A stretch of 64,000 bases of DNA from Granulicatella adiacens ATCC 49175 (GCF_025150565.1 NZ_CP102283.1:868001-932000); one strand, 5' to 3'. Numbered from the stretch's first letter, positions 44,275 through 53,135 are shown. The notes: generated by a model from the letters alone, not told the origin. Numbers and translations: made by a program.

Positions 44275-44644
44275 AAGTAAACTTCTATAAGCCATGTTCT
44301 GTTCCATTTAATAGCAGGATCTATTAAATTTCAGTAATCATCTGTCTACACATGATGTGTCTCTTTTTTCGTTCATTTCCTAGTAAGAGTGCCCCTACCA
44401 TAAGTTTGGGTTGCTCGCTCGAGGGGTTTACCGCGTTCCACCAATTTCGTTTCCAAAATTGCTTCGTCACTGTGGCACTTTCAAGAATACTAGAGCATAG
44501 CATTGCCGTAGCTCGTTTTTCTGCCGTCAACATGAAGTTGCCTTAGCTTATTGTTTCGCTAAGCACGAACACTACAAGCATCTCAGCTTGTGCGAGCATG
44601 GACTTTCCTCAGCATTGAATGCCGCGATTACTCAAAGTTTACTT
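44275..44644 (-). ncRNA. rnpB: RNase P RNA (B type)
   Basis: The reverse strand carries the universal RNase P core: GAGGAAAGTCCATGCTCGCAC near the 5' end, AACGGCAG-type and GTAAACCCC segments in the middle, and ACAGAACATGGCTTATAG near the 3' end. The ends pair (AAGTAAACTT with AAGTTTACTT), which sets the boundaries at about 370 bases. It is the catalytic RNA that matures tRNA 5' ends. The order gpsB-rnpB-ypsC matches Bacillus and is typical of the B structural type. Exact ends may differ by a few bases. Confidence 0.93.
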
Positions 44645-44654
44645 AGTAATTAGT

Positions 44655-44680
44655 TAAATGTATCAATATTGATACATTTA
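44655..44680. repeat. 26-bp perfect palindrome between gpsB and rnpB
   Basis: The two 13-base halves (left half TAAATGTATCAAT) are exact reverse complements with no loop. It lies three bases past the gpsB stop and ten bases before the 5' end of rnpB. With no clear T-run it looks more like an operator than a terminator. Confidence 0.85.
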
Positions 44681-44683
44681 TGA

Positions 44684-45097
44684 TTAATAATCGTTGTCAC
44701 GTAATGGTGTAATTACACGTGTTTTATAAAAATCGTCATCATCTTCTGTTGAATCCAATGAAGAATGAGCACCATTTCCTTCTTCTAACTTCGAATCAAA
44801 AACATGTTTTTCTAGATTTGAAAGTCTTTTTAAAATATCAAAGTTAGTCACTCCTGAAGAAGAAACATTAGAAGTACGATTTACTTTTGATACAGTTGCT
44901 TGACGAGATAATTCGTCTACTTTTGTTAATAAACGTTCGTTTTCTGCTTGTAAAAAGCTGATTTCCTTTTGGAATGTGTCATAATCACGAATAATTAAGT
45001 CTAAAAATGCATCGACTTCTTCAATATCAAAACCTCTGAATGAGCGTTTAAATTGTTTTTGTAAAATATCTTTTGTACTTAATGAAATACGCGCCAT
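44684..45097 (-). CDS. gpsB: Cell division protein GpsB
   Basis: GpsB is a DivIVA-like adaptor that links penicillin-binding proteins and division proteins. The 137-residue protein has the membrane-binding DivIVA N-terminal fold with FKRSFRGFDIEEVDAFLDLIIRDY near 16-40, a coiled coil to about 70, a Ser/Asn/Val-rich linker and a short C-terminal helix (FDILKRLSNLEKHVF), then an acidic tail. AAAGGGGAAAG precedes the ATG. In this order it can be the only DivIVA relative near rnpB. Confidence 0.93.
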   Translation of the reverse strand: MARISLSTKDILQKQFKRSFRGFDIEEVDAFLDLIIRDYDTFQKEISFLQAENERLLTKVDELSRQATVSKVNRTSNVSSSGVTNFDILKRLSNLEKHVFDSKLEEGNGAHSSLDSTEDDDDFYKTRVITPLRDNDY

Positions 45098-45155
45098 AAT
45101 TGCTTTCCCCTTTTTTAATCAATCATAATAATCATTAATTTAATTTATCTTCTTT

Positions 45156-45184
45156 ATGATACTAAAATCACTAGGAAAATACAA
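45156..45184 (-). promoter_or_regulatory. Promoter of gpsB
   Basis: On the reverse strand TTGTAT (45179-45184), 17-base spacer, TATCAT (45156-45161), about 60 bases before the gpsB start. Confidence 0.6.
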
Positions 45185-45222
45185 ATACGACAGAGTTATT
45201 TTTAGTTATTTTTAATGAAATT

Positions 45223-45231
45223 TGATATAAT
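45223..45231 (+). promoter_or_regulatory. Extended -10 promoter of prmA-rsmE
   Basis: TGATATAAT (45223-45231), 35 bases before prmA. The -35 region is weak. Confidence 0.6.
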
Positions 45232-45265
45232 TTTTAAAAATAAACTTATAAAGTAGAGGATTATC

Positions 45266-46210
45266 ATGAATTGGTTAGAAGTATCGGTAAATACACATTC
45301 AGAAAGTGTAGAAGTAGTAAGCTCTATTCTGATTGAATTAGGTTCTAAAGGAGTTTCTATTGAAGATCCACAGGACTATTATCAATTAACGGATGAACAA
45401 CTTGAATGGTTAAAAGTTCAACAAAAAGATCTTTACGAAACAGATACAGTGATCGTTAAAGGATATTTTCAACCTTCACAGTGGTCAAAGGATTCAGATG
45501 TCCTTCTTCATGAAAAACTAGAGGAAATTAAAGTTTATGGCTTGCAAACAGGACCGCTATTCGTACAAGTGAAAGAAGTAGGAGAAGAAGACTGGGCTAA
45601 TGCATGGAAACAATATTATTTTCCTGTGCGTGTCACGAGATTTTTAACAGTGGTTCCTAGTTGGGTTGATTATGAAAAGGAACAAGATGATGAGTTATTA
45701 ATCGAATTGGACCCTGGTTTAGCATTTGGAACAGGAACACATCCAACGACTCAATTGTCCCTAACTGCTTTAGAGCAAACGATTCGAGGAAATGAGAGTG
45801 TTTTGGATGTGGGTACAGGATCTGGTGTTTTAAGTATTGCTTCTAAACTATTAGGTGCAAGTAAGGTGACTGCATTTGATATTGATGAAATGGCTACTCG
45901 AGTTGCGAAAGAAAACATTGCATTGAATCCTACCATTGGTGAAATTGAAGTTTTTGAAAATAATTTACTTGTTGGGGTAGATCAGAAGAGTGACTTAATC
46001 GTTGCGAATATTTTGGCTGAGATTTTACTTCAAATGCCAGAAGATGCTTATCGAAATCTGAATGATGATGGAAGGTTAATTTTATCTGGAATCATAGAGT
46101 CAAAAGCAAATGAAGTGAAGGAAGCTTATGAAAAAGCTGGATTTACTCTTGTTGAAAGAATGATAATGAGAGAGTGGAATTGTTTTATTATGAAAAAGGA
46201 TGTTGAGTAA
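45266..46210 (+). CDS. prmA: Ribosomal protein L11 methyltransferase
   Basis: PrmA trimethylates lysines of ribosomal protein L11. The 314-residue protein has the N-terminal L11-binding domain (about 1-85, MNWLEVSVNTHSE), the linker with DPGLAFGTGTHPTT near 152, the SAM motif DVGTGSGVLSIA near 178 and the NILAEIL motif near 246. Only zero bases separate its stop from rsmE; the prmA-rsmE pair is widely conserved in Firmicutes. A GAGGA site precedes the ATG. Confidence 0.95.
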   Translation: MNWLEVSVNTHSESVEVVSSILIELGSKGVSIEDPQDYYQLTDEQLEWLKVQQKDLYETDTVIVKGYFQPSQWSKDSDVLLHEKLEEIKVYGLQTGPLFVQVKEVGEEDWANAWKQYYFPVRVTRFLTVVPSWVDYEKEQDDELLIELDPGLAFGTGTHPTTQLSLTALEQTIRGNESVLDVGTGSGVLSIASKLLGASKVTAFDIDEMATRVAKENIALNPTIGEIEVFENNLLVGVDQKSDLIVANILAEILLQMPEDAYRNLNDDGRLILSGIIESKANEVKEAYEKAGFTLVERMIMREWNCFIMKKDVE

Positions 46211-46960
46211 ATGCAACGTTATTTTGTAAAAGGAATCGTTAGTGAAACTACTCATTCGCTTGAGTTTTCAAAGGAACAGATTCATCAGTTAAAAAAAGTG
46301 ATGAGAATGAAAGTAGAAGAGCAGTTTGAAGTTGTGGATGAGAATAGTACCTTAGCCATAGTTGAACTAGTTTGTTTAGAACCTTTTGAAGTAAGAGTTA
46401 TTAAGACCTTAAATCAAAAGGTGGAACTTCCCGTATTTACCGCAATTGCAGTCGGTTTATCAAAAGGAGACAAATTAGATTGGATTGTTCAAAAAGCAAC
46501 GGAATTAGGAGTTAATGAAATTATTCCTATTGAGATGTCTAGAAATGTTGTGAAATGGAACAAGGATAAAGCTAGCAAAAAAACTGAAAGACTACAAAAG
46601 ATAGCAGAAGAAGCAAGCGAACAGTCTCATCGATTAAAATTACCCTTTGTTAGTGAAGTAATGACGATCGACAGTTTGATTGAATACACAAAAACGTATC
46701 ATCAAAAATTAATTGCATACGAAGAAGCTGCAAAAGAAGGCGAAAGGGTTCAACTTGTAAAGAGTTTACAAGCTTTAAAAGAAGGAGAAAAGATTGTTTT
46801 CGTTTTTGGTCCGGAAGGCGGCATTGACGAAAAAGAAGTAGCCAAATTACAAATGAATGAGTTTCATACTTGTTCATTAGGGCCAAGAATTTTACGAGCA
46901 GAAACGGCTCCTTTATATGCTTTAAGTGCATTATCATACCAATGTGAAATACTCCAATAA
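46211..46960 (+). CDS. rsmE: 16S rRNA m3U1498 methyltransferase RsmE
   Basis: RsmE makes N3-methyluridine 1498 in 16S rRNA. The 249-residue SPOUT protein has an N-terminal PUA-like domain (MQRYFVKG...) and a C-terminal knot with AVGLSKGDKLDWIVQKATELGV near 80-100, FGPEGGIDEKEV near 200 and LGPRILRAETAPLYALSALSYQ at the end. Directly adjoins prmA. The Lys-rich AAAGGA lies ten bases before the ATG. Confidence 0.95.
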   Translation: MQRYFVKGIVSETTHSLEFSKEQIHQLKKVMRMKVEEQFEVVDENSTLAIVELVCLEPFEVRVIKTLNQKVELPVFTAIAVGLSKGDKLDWIVQKATELGVNEIIPIEMSRNVVKWNKDKASKKTERLQKIAEEASEQSHRLKLPFVSEVMTIDSLIEYTKTYHQKLIAYEEAAKEGERVQLVKSLQALKEGEKIVFVFGPEGGIDEKEVAKLQMNEFHTCSLGPRILRAETAPLYALSALSYQCEILQ

Positions 46961-46967
46961 ACTTCAG

Positions 46968-46996
46968 TTGACGATATTCGTTTAGAGCGGTACTAT
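46968..46996 (+). promoter_or_regulatory. Promoter of rel
   Basis: TTGACG (46968-46973), 17-base spacer, TACTAT (46991-46996), 41 bases before the rel ATG. Confidence 0.75.
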
Positions 46997-47037
46997 AAAT
47001 TACTACATGCAATCAAGAAATGCTTAAGGAGATTCAA

Positions 47038-49254
47038 ATGTCTAAAAATAAGACTTACACCTCAGATGATGTCCTTGCAATGTGTAAGGAGTACATGAAT
47101 GAGAAGCACATTCAATTTATAGAAAAAGCGATTTATTTCGCAACCTTCGCTCATAAGGAACAAGTGCGTAAATCAGGTGAAGCGTATATTGTTCATCCTA
47201 TCCAAGTTGCTGGGATTCTTGCGGAATTAAAGCTGGATCCTGATACTATTGCAACAGGGTTTCTTCATGATGTTGTTGAAGATACAGGATTTAGTATCGA
47301 TGATATTGAGTATGAGTTTGGAAAAGATGTAGCATTTCTTGTAGAAGGTGTCACGAAATTAGGAAAAATCAAATATAAATCTCACGCAGAACAACAAGCG
47401 GAGAATCACCGTAAAATGCTTCTTGCGATGGCTAATGATTTGCGTGTGATTATGGTAAAACTAGCTGATAGACTACATAATCTTCGTACATTAAAATTTC
47501 ATAAGCCTGAAAAACAAAGAATGATTGCGGAAGAAACGCTTGAAATTTATGCACCGTTAGCGCACCGTCTAGGGATGAATAAAATTAAGTGGGAATTAGA
47601 AGACACGTCTCTTCGTTATTTAAACCCACAACAATATTATCGTATTGTTCATCTCATGAATTCAAAACGTGATGAACGTGAAGAGTACATTGAAACGACG
47701 ATTGAAAATATTAAAGAAGCGACTAAAGATTTGGAAATTGAAGCGGTCATTTATGGACGACCAAAACATATTTATTCCATTTACCGTAAAATGAAAGATC
47801 AAAAGAAACAGTTTAGCGAGATTTACGATTTACTTGCGATCCGTGTTTTAGTGGATAGTATTAAGGATTGCTACGCAGTACTTGGAGCGATTCATACGAA
47901 ATGGAAACCAATGCCAGGTCGTTTTAAAGACTATATTGCGATTCCAAAAGCGAATATGTATCAATCCATTCATACAACCGTGATTGGTCCTGGTGGAAGA
48001 CCTGTGGAAATTCAAATTCGTACCTTCGAAATGCACCAAGTAGCTGAGTACGGGGTTGCAGCTCACTGGGCTTATAAAGAAGGAAATAAAGAAAAAGTTA
48101 CGAACGATCCATTGCAAAAACAATTAGATTGGTTTAAGGACTTAATCGAACTGCAAAATGAAACTAAAGATGCCAAAGACTTTATGAATAGTGTAAAAGG
48201 AGACATCTTCGGAGATAAGGTTTATGTCTTTACGCCAAAGGGAGATGTATCTGAGCTTCCTTTAGGTTCTGGGCCGCTTGATTTTGCTTATAATATTCAT
48301 ACTGAGGTTGGTAACAAAACAGTAGGGGCCAAAGTCAATAATAAGATTGTTCCATTGAACTACCAGTTAAAGACTGGGGATATTGTTGAAGTATTGACTT
48401 CTGCCAATTCATTTGGACCTTCCCGTGACTGGATTAACCTTGTTTATACGACTCGTGCGAAAAATAAAATCAAACGTTTCTTCAAATTACAAGATCGCGA
48501 TGAGAATATTATCAAAGGTCGCGAGCTACTCGAAAAACAAATTACTGAGCTTGGATTTAATTTCAAAGACTTTATGACAAAACAAGGCATGAAAGACATT
48601 GCTGCTCGCTTCAACTTTGGAACGGAAGAAGATTTGTTAGCGGCAATTGGCTTTGGAGAAGTCTCTTATCAAACAGTTGCTAATAAGATGACCGATAAAG
48701 CTCGTAAAGAAATTGAGGACCAAAAAGTTGTTGAAACTGCTTTTGAGAAAACAACGACTCAAGGACAGAAGAAAGAAAGTCAAAAGATGAAAATTCGTCA
48801 CGAAGGTGGCGTGATTATTGAAGGAGTAGACAATCTTTTAATTCGTTTAAGTCGTTGTTGTAATCCAGTTCCTGGGGACGATATTGTTGGTTATATTACG
48901 AAAGGTAGAGGAATTTCTGTTCATAGAAAAGACTGTCCGAACGTTCAACTACCTGAGAGCGAACAAAATCGCCTGATCGAAGTGGATTGGGAGGATGCTG
49001 CCAATATGGGTCAACAATACGATACAGAATTGGTTGTTGAAGGATATAACCGTAATGGATTATTGAATGAAGTCTTGAATGTAATCAACAGTACGACGAA
49101 ATCTTTAAACTCGGTCAATGGGAAAGTTGATGCGAATAAGATGGCGACAATCTCCGTCAATATCGGAATTATGAATACGCAACAATTAGACTTTATTGTG
49201 GATAAGATTAAACAAATTCCCGATGTTTACAGTGTACGCCGTGTGATTTCATAG
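47038..49254 (+). CDS. rel: Bifunctional (p)ppGpp synthetase/hydrolase (Rel/RSH)
   Basis: Rel makes and degrades the stringent-response alarmone (p)ppGpp. The 738-residue protein has the hydrolase HD domain (about 40-190) with HPIQVAG and FLHDVVEDTG, which keeps the catalytic HDxxED; the synthetase domain (about 230-360) with AIRVLVDS and RFKDYIAIPKANMYQS; a TGS domain (VYVFTPKGDVSELP near 395); the zinc-finger-type region with SRCCNPVPGDDI near 608; and an ACT/RRM domain at the end. Both activities should be intact. ATG 47038 follows AAGGAG by six bases. dtd follows, as in Bacillus. Confidence 0.96.
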   Translation: MSKNKTYTSDDVLAMCKEYMNEKHIQFIEKAIYFATFAHKEQVRKSGEAYIVHPIQVAGILAELKLDPDTIATGFLHDVVEDTGFSIDDIEYEFGKDVAFLVEGVTKLGKIKYKSHAEQQAENHRKMLLAMANDLRVIMVKLADRLHNLRTLKFHKPEKQRMIAEETLEIYAPLAHRLGMNKIKWELEDTSLRYLNPQQYYRIVHLMNSKRDEREEYIETTIENIKEATKDLEIEAVIYGRPKHIYSIYRKMKDQKKQFSEIYDLLAIRVLVDSIKDCYAVLGAIHTKWKPMPGRFKDYIAIPKANMYQSIHTTVIGPGGRPVEIQIRTFEMHQVAEYGVAAHWAYKEGNKEKVTNDPLQKQLDWFKDLIELQNETKDAKDFMNSVKGDIFGDKVYVFTPKGDVSELPLGSGPLDFAYNIHTEVGNKTVGAKVNNKIVPLNYQLKTGDIVEVLTSANSFGPSRDWINLVYTTRAKNKIKRFFKLQDRDENIIKGRELLEKQITELGFNFKDFMTKQGMKDIAARFNFGTEEDLLAAIGFGEVSYQTVANKMTDKARKEIEDQKVVETAFEKTTTQGQKKESQKMKIRHEGGVIIEGVDNLLIRLSRCCNPVPGDDIVGYITKGRGISVHRKDCPNVQLPESEQNRLIEVDWEDAANMGQQYDTELVVEGYNRNGLLNEVLNVINSTTKSLNSVNGKVDANKMATISVNIGIMNTQQLDFIVDKIKQIPDVYSVRRVIS

Positions 49255-49263
49255 GAGGAGTTC

Positions 49264-49713
49264 ATGAGAATAGTATTACAGCGAGTGAAGTCCGCGAGTG
49301 TATCGATTGAAGGATCTGTTGTCGGTGAAATCAATAAAGGGTTCCTCTTATTAGTTGGTGTAGGTCCTGATGATAACACAGATGATGCGTCCTATTTAGC
49401 TAGAAAGATTGCAGGCATGCGTATCTTTAGTGACGAGAATGGAAAGATGAATCTGTCGATTGACCAAGTCGGCGGAAAGATTTTATCTGTTTCGCAATTT
49501 ACACTGTTTGCAGATACGAAAAAGGGGAATAGACCTTCTTTTACAGGGGCTGCCAGTCCTGAAGTAGCGAACCAACTTTATGAAGAATTCAATGAAATCC
49601 TACGCACAGAGTATGGGTTAACTGTTGCAACAGGAGAGTTCGGAGCAGATATGCAAGTGAGTCTTGTAAATGATGGGCCAGTAACGATTTTACTCGATAC
49701 AAAAAATCAATAA
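49264..49713 (+). CDS. dtd: D-aminoacyl-tRNA deacylase
   Basis: Dtd hydrolyses D-amino acids and glycine mischarged on tRNA. The 149-residue protein begins [15 protein letters not shown] and has both active-site motifs, [21 protein letters not shown] near 79-99 and the C-terminal NDGPVTI. TAGGAGGAG before the ATG overlaps the stop region of rel, ten bases upstream. Terminator follows. Confidence 0.96.
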   Translation: MRIVLQRVKSASVSIEGSVVGEINKGFLLLVGVGPDDNTDDASYLARKIAGMRIFSDENGKMNLSIDQVGGKILSVSQFTLFADTKKGNRPSFTGAASPEVANQLYEEFNEILRTEYGLTVATGEFGADMQVSLVNDGPVTILLDTKNQ

Positions 49714-49718
49714 AAAGA

Positions 49719-49751
49719 AAGCACAGGATTTCTCCTGTGCTTATTTTTTTT
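49719..49751. terminator. Bidirectional terminator between dtd and the stress protein gene
   Basis: A 10-bp stem (AAGCACAGGA 49719-49728 with TCCTGTGCTT 49733-49742), A-rich on one side and T-rich on the other. Confidence 0.9.
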
Positions 49752-49760
49752 ATCAAATGA

Positions 49761-50219
49761 TTATGGACGTTTGTTTTCTAAGTCGGTTCTTACGACTAAA
49801 ACGTCACAAGAGGCATTCCGAATCACGTATTCAGAAACTGAACCAATGAAGAGACGTTCTACAGCATTTAAGCCTGTAGCTCCCATCATGATAAGGTCTA
49901 TATCGTAATTTTTTGTCAGTTGTTTAGAAATGACCACTTTAGGCGAACCATATTCAAATACGGTTTCAACATCTGTAAAGTTATGAGATTTAGCATAATC
50001 AACATATTCAGCAAATAAGTTTTCAGCTTGCTTACGAATTTCATCTGAAAAATTTCCTTCAAATCCAGTAGGTGTTTGAAGAGAACGAGTATCGATGACA
50101 TGTGATAATAGAAGCTTCGCATGATTTCGTTTGGCAACTTCAATGGCTTTGTCAAATGCTAGTTTTGCTTCTTTTGAACCATCAATTGGAACGAGAATTT
50201 TTTCATATTCATGAAACAT
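49761..50219 (-). CDS. Universal stress protein (UspA family)
   Basis: A 152-residue single-domain UspA protein. It starts with EYEKILVPIDGSKEAKLAFDKAI and carries the ATP-binding signature GATGLNAVERLFIGSVSEYV (G-2x-G-9x-GS) near 115-135 and CDVLVVR at the end. Such proteins bind ATP and rise in stress or stationary phase; the exact role varies. Monocistronic on the reverse strand and convergent with dtd. Confidence 0.9.
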   Translation of the reverse strand: MFHEYEKILVPIDGSKEAKLAFDKAIEVAKRNHAKLLLSHVIDTRSLQTPTGFEGNFSDEIRKQAENLFAEYVDYAKSHNFTDVETVFEYGSPKVVISKQLTKNYDIDLIMMGATGLNAVERLFIGSVSEYVIRNASCDVLVVRTDLENKRP

Positions 50220-50248
50220 AAAATCACATCCTTATTCTTGATACTCTC

Positions 50249-50277
50249 ATTATACACCTAAATTAAGGGAATGAAAA
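50249..50277 (-). promoter_or_regulatory. Promoter of the universal stress protein gene
   Basis: On the reverse strand TTTTCA (50272-50277), 17-base spacer, TATAAT (50249-50254). Confidence 0.65.
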
Positions 50278-50314
50278 GGGAACCAAAAAGGAAGAAAATA
50301 GGAATTTAGGTAAA

Positions 50315-50549
50315 GAAAAACCACTCACGAAGAGTGGCCTAAAGTTAATAACTTTATATAGATTTCCAACGATGCCGTTTGATGTATTTGTTAGTTTGAA
50401 CCCGCATCTAAAGCAGGTGGGCTTCTATGTATTACTTCCTAACTACCAAGTGAAAAGGCTTGTTATCAGTAACATCAATCTGAATCCCTAAAAAGTCGTA
50501 AATTGTTCGGTCAACACTTAGTAAATACCGCGCACATCATAGATCTCTA
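50315..50549 (-). ncRNA. ssrS: Probable 6S RNA
   Basis: This 400-base gap between the stress-protein gene and rarA has no coding frame but holds a complete RNA unit on the reverse strand: a promoter, about 235 transcribed bases and a terminator hairpin (CCACTC/GAGTGG, 50321-50337, then a T-run). In Bacillus the 6S-1 RNA gene lies at the same place beside rarA in the same run of genes (rel, dtd, ... rarA, iscS, mnmA, recD2). 6S RNA mimics an open promoter and inhibits sigma-A RNA polymerase. The internal structure was not folded, so the identity rests mainly on synteny and unit layout. Confidence 0.65.
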
Positions 50550-50556
50550 TGTCATT

Positions 50557-50585
50557 ATAGTAGCACATGAATAGGTGAAATGCAA
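50557..50585 (-). promoter_or_regulatory. Promoter of the probable 6S RNA
   Basis: On the reverse strand TTGCAT (50580-50585), 17-base spacer, TACTAT (50557-50562), overlapping a TATAAT at 50554-50559. Confidence 0.6.
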
Positions 50586-50600
50586 TAAATTTTTGGTACC

Positions 50601-50616
50601 GATTTCTTAAGAAATC
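50601..50616. repeat. 16-bp palindrome after rarA
   Basis: GATTTCTTAAGAAATC is a perfect palindrome one base past the rarA stop. No T-run follows on the reverse strand, so it is not a standard terminator. Confidence 0.6.
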
Positions 50617-50617
50617 A

Positions 50618-51889
50618 CTAATTATTTTGACGATATTTTTGGTATTGTTTCATCAAGGCTTCCTCATAGGAAGAGGTTGGTTCTGCCTTAAAATATTCCT
50701 CATTTTTAAGAGCATCTGGCAAGTATTGTTGCTTTACAAAATGTTCAGGGTAGTCATGAGGATATTTATATCCAATGCCACGTCCTAACTTTGGAGCTCC
50801 TGAATAATGAGCATCTTTTAAGTAATCTGGAATACTTATTGCGCGACCTTTTCTGACATCCGATAAGGCACTATCGATTGAGCGAATAGCCGTATTTGAT
50901 TTAGGTGAAAGGGCAAGTTCGATAATCGCATTTGCTAGTGGAATTCGAGCTTCCGGTAAACCTAGTCTTTCCGCAGCTTGCACAGCTGAGACAGCGCGAG
51001 CAGCTCCTTGAGGATTTCCTAGTCCAATATCTTCGTAGGAAATAACTAAGAGTCGTCTCATTAGACTTGTGAGATCTCCAGCTTCTATTAAACGAGCAGC
51101 GTAATGCAAAGCCGCATTTACATCTGAACCTCTAATGGATTTTTGAAGAGCAGAGATGACATCGTAATGGTGATCTCCGTCCTTATCGTAGGAGAGTGCC
51201 TTTCTTTGGATACATTCTTCAGCGATTTGAATCGTAATATGAATGATTCCATCTTCTCCAGGTTCAGTAGATTTCGCCGCTAGTTCAAGTGCGTTTAGGG
51301 CACTTCTAACGTCTCCGTTGGTACTACTTGCAAAGTGATTTAAGGCTTCTTCTGAGACGTCTAAATCAAGTTTTCCTAATCCACGTTCTTCATCTTCAAT
51401 TGCATTGACGAGCGCCTTTATAATATCTTCAGGAGAGAGTGGTTTGAGTTCAAAAATTTGTGTACGACTGCGAATCGCTGGGTTAATTGATATATATGGA
51501 TTCTCTGTCGTTGCTCCCACTAAAATAATTCGTCCGTTTTCTATATGCGGCAATAAAAAGTCTTGTTTCGTTTTATCGAGTCGATGAATTTCGTCCAGTA
51601 GCAAAATGACACTACCAGACATCTTTGCTTCTTCAGCAACGATTTGTAAATCTTTTTTTGTATCAGTTGCTGCATTTAGTTGTCTAAAGGATACTTTCGT
51701 ACTTCCGCTAATAGCACTTGCAATACTAGTTTTCCCAGTTCCTGGAGGTCCGTATAAAATCATAGATGATAATTGTTTGGCCACAACCATACGATTGATA
51801 ATTTTTCCAGGAGAGACAAGATGCTCTTGACCAATCACTTCTTCAATCGTTCGAGGTCGCATGCGGTAAGCGAGCGGTTGATGGTTCAT
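50618..51889 (-). CDS. rarA: Replication-associated recombination protein RarA
   Basis: RarA (MgsA) is a clamp-loader-like AAA+ ATPase that acts at stalled forks. The 423-residue protein has LAYRMRPRTIEEVIGQEHLV at the start, Walker A GPPGTGKTSIA near 46, Walker B LLLDEIHR near 97 and sensor 1 GATTENP near 122, then the C-terminal tetramerisation domain (ALSYDKDGDHHYDVISALQKSIRGSDVNAALH). AAGGAGG precedes the ATG. Divergent from iscS; downstream on the same strand lies the probable 6S RNA. Confidence 0.95.
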   Translation of the reverse strand: MNHQPLAYRMRPRTIEEVIGQEHLVSPGKIINRMVVAKQLSSMILYGPPGTGKTSIASAISGSTKVSFRQLNAATDTKKDLQIVAEEAKMSGSVILLLDEIHRLDKTKQDFLLPHIENGRIILVGATTENPYISINPAIRSRTQIFELKPLSPEDIIKALVNAIEDEERGLGKLDLDVSEEALNHFASSTNGDVRSALNALELAAKSTEPGEDGIIHITIQIAEECIQRKALSYDKDGDHHYDVISALQKSIRGSDVNAALHYAARLIEAGDLTSLMRRLLVISYEDIGLGNPQGAARAVSAVQAAERLGLPEARIPLANAIIELALSPKSNTAIRSIDSALSDVRKGRAISIPDYLKDAHYSGAPKLGRGIGYKYPHDYPEHFVKQQYLPDALKNEEYFKAEPTSSYEEALMKQYQKYRQNN

Positions 51890-51941
51890 TTCAGTTCCTC
51901 CTTAAATTTCTTTAAGTTAAGTGTATCATAAGTTGAAAGAA

Positions 51942-51950
51942 TGATATAAT
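51942..51950 (+). promoter_or_regulatory. Candidate promoter of iscS
   Basis: TGATATAAT (51942-51950) is an extended -10; a second TATAAT lies at 51996-52001, 27 bases before the start. Either may be used. Confidence 0.5.
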
Positions 51951-52028
51951 AGGAAAGATTAAAACATCTTGTTAGGACAATAAATAGACTTCCCTTATAA
52001 TAATATTGTTTGAAAGTGAGGAGAATGC

Positions 52029-53135
52029 ATGGTGAATTATATAGATTATGCAGCAACAACTCCGGTTCATCCGGAAGTTTTAGAAGTGATTACAAAGGAA
52101 ATGTCTTCTTTTGGGAATCCATCTAGTGTGTATCGCATTGGTCGTGAACAAAAACAAAAAATCGAACGTGTGAGAAAAGCTATTTTAAAAGAACTACAAG
52201 CCTCTCCACACGATGCCGTTATCTTTACTAGTTCAGGTTCAGAAGGAAATAATTTAGTATTCGAGAGTATTCGGGAGCATTTTGCAGAGGAAAAAGGACA
52301 TATTATTATTTCCGCTGTAGAGCATCCTTCTGTTCGTAAATCAGCTGAATTTTTAGAACAAGATGGATTTGAGGTAACATATTTAGCTCCGAATAGAGAC
52401 GGAAGTGTTGAGGTGTCGTCGGTTGAAAAAGCTCTAAGAGAAGATACTCGTCTTGTTTCTATCATGACCGTTAATAATGAAACAGGAGCCCGCTTTCCAA
52501 TCGAAGAAATTGCAGCTCTTTTAAAAAACACGCCTACTTATTTTCATACAGATGCTGTTCAAGCCTTTGCACAAGAAGAAATTAATGTTGATGGTATCGA
52601 CTACTTAACAGCTTCTGGGCATAAGATTTACGCGCCAAAAGGAATTGGATTTTTATATAAATCAAAAGATGCTCCTATTCACGCTTTAATTAAGGGTGGT
52701 GGACAAGAATTAGGGTTTAGAGCAGGAACAGAGAACGTTCCTTATATTTTGGGTCTGGAAAAAGCAATTCAAATTGTTGTAAATAGAAGAGACGAGTTAA
52801 TTCAAACATATCAAAAGTTACGTGAGTACCTCATTGCTGAATTAACTCAAAAAGGCATTGCGTTTGAGATCAATGGTTTGGCTAATCCAAAGAATCCACA
52901 TATATGTAATCTTTGGCTAAAAGGAAGAAAAGCAACGCAAACATTAATCTTTAATGATTTGAAAGATGTTTCAGTGTCTGCTGGATCTGCTTGTTCAGCC
53001 GGAAGCGTGCAAATTAGTCCGGTATTATCTGCAATGTATCCAGATGAAAGAGGTCGTCTTGAAGAGTCAATTAGACTTTCATTTGGAATGGGGTCAACGA
53101 AAGAGGATATTGATGCATTTGTGGATGCTCTCTGA
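52029..53135 (+). CDS. iscS: Cysteine desulfurase (IscS/NifS family)
   Basis: A 368-residue PLP enzyme that takes sulfur from cysteine; next to mnmA it most likely feeds tRNA 2-thiouridine synthesis, like Bacillus YrvO. It starts MVNYIDYAATTPVHPEV, has NNETG near 142, the PLP lysine in ASGHKIYAPKG near 200, and the persulfide cysteine in SAGSACSAGS near 320. GAGGAG precedes the ATG. The regulator gene cymR, found between rarA and this gene in Bacillus, is absent. Confidence 0.94.
   Translation: MVNYIDYAATTPVHPEVLEVITKEMSSFGNPSSVYRIGREQKQKIERVRKAILKELQASPHDAVIFTSSGSEGNNLVFESIREHFAEEKGHIIISAVEHPSVRKSAEFLEQDGFEVTYLAPNRDGSVEVSSVEKALREDTRLVSIMTVNNETGARFPIEEIAALLKNTPTYFHTDAVQAFAQEEINVDGIDYLTASGHKIYAPKGIGFLYKSKDAPIHALIKGGGQELGFRAGTENVPYILGLEKAIQIVVNRRDELIQTYQKLREYLIAELTQKGIAFEINGLANPKNPHICNLWLKGRKATQTLIFNDLKDVSVSAGSACSAGSVQISPVLSAMYPDERGRLEESIRLSFGMGSTKEDIDAFVDAL

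Noticed and set aside
44324-44546. Open frames within the RNase P RNA gene on both strands
   Set aside because: The region matches the conserved RNase P core, and the frames follow from that RNA sequence.
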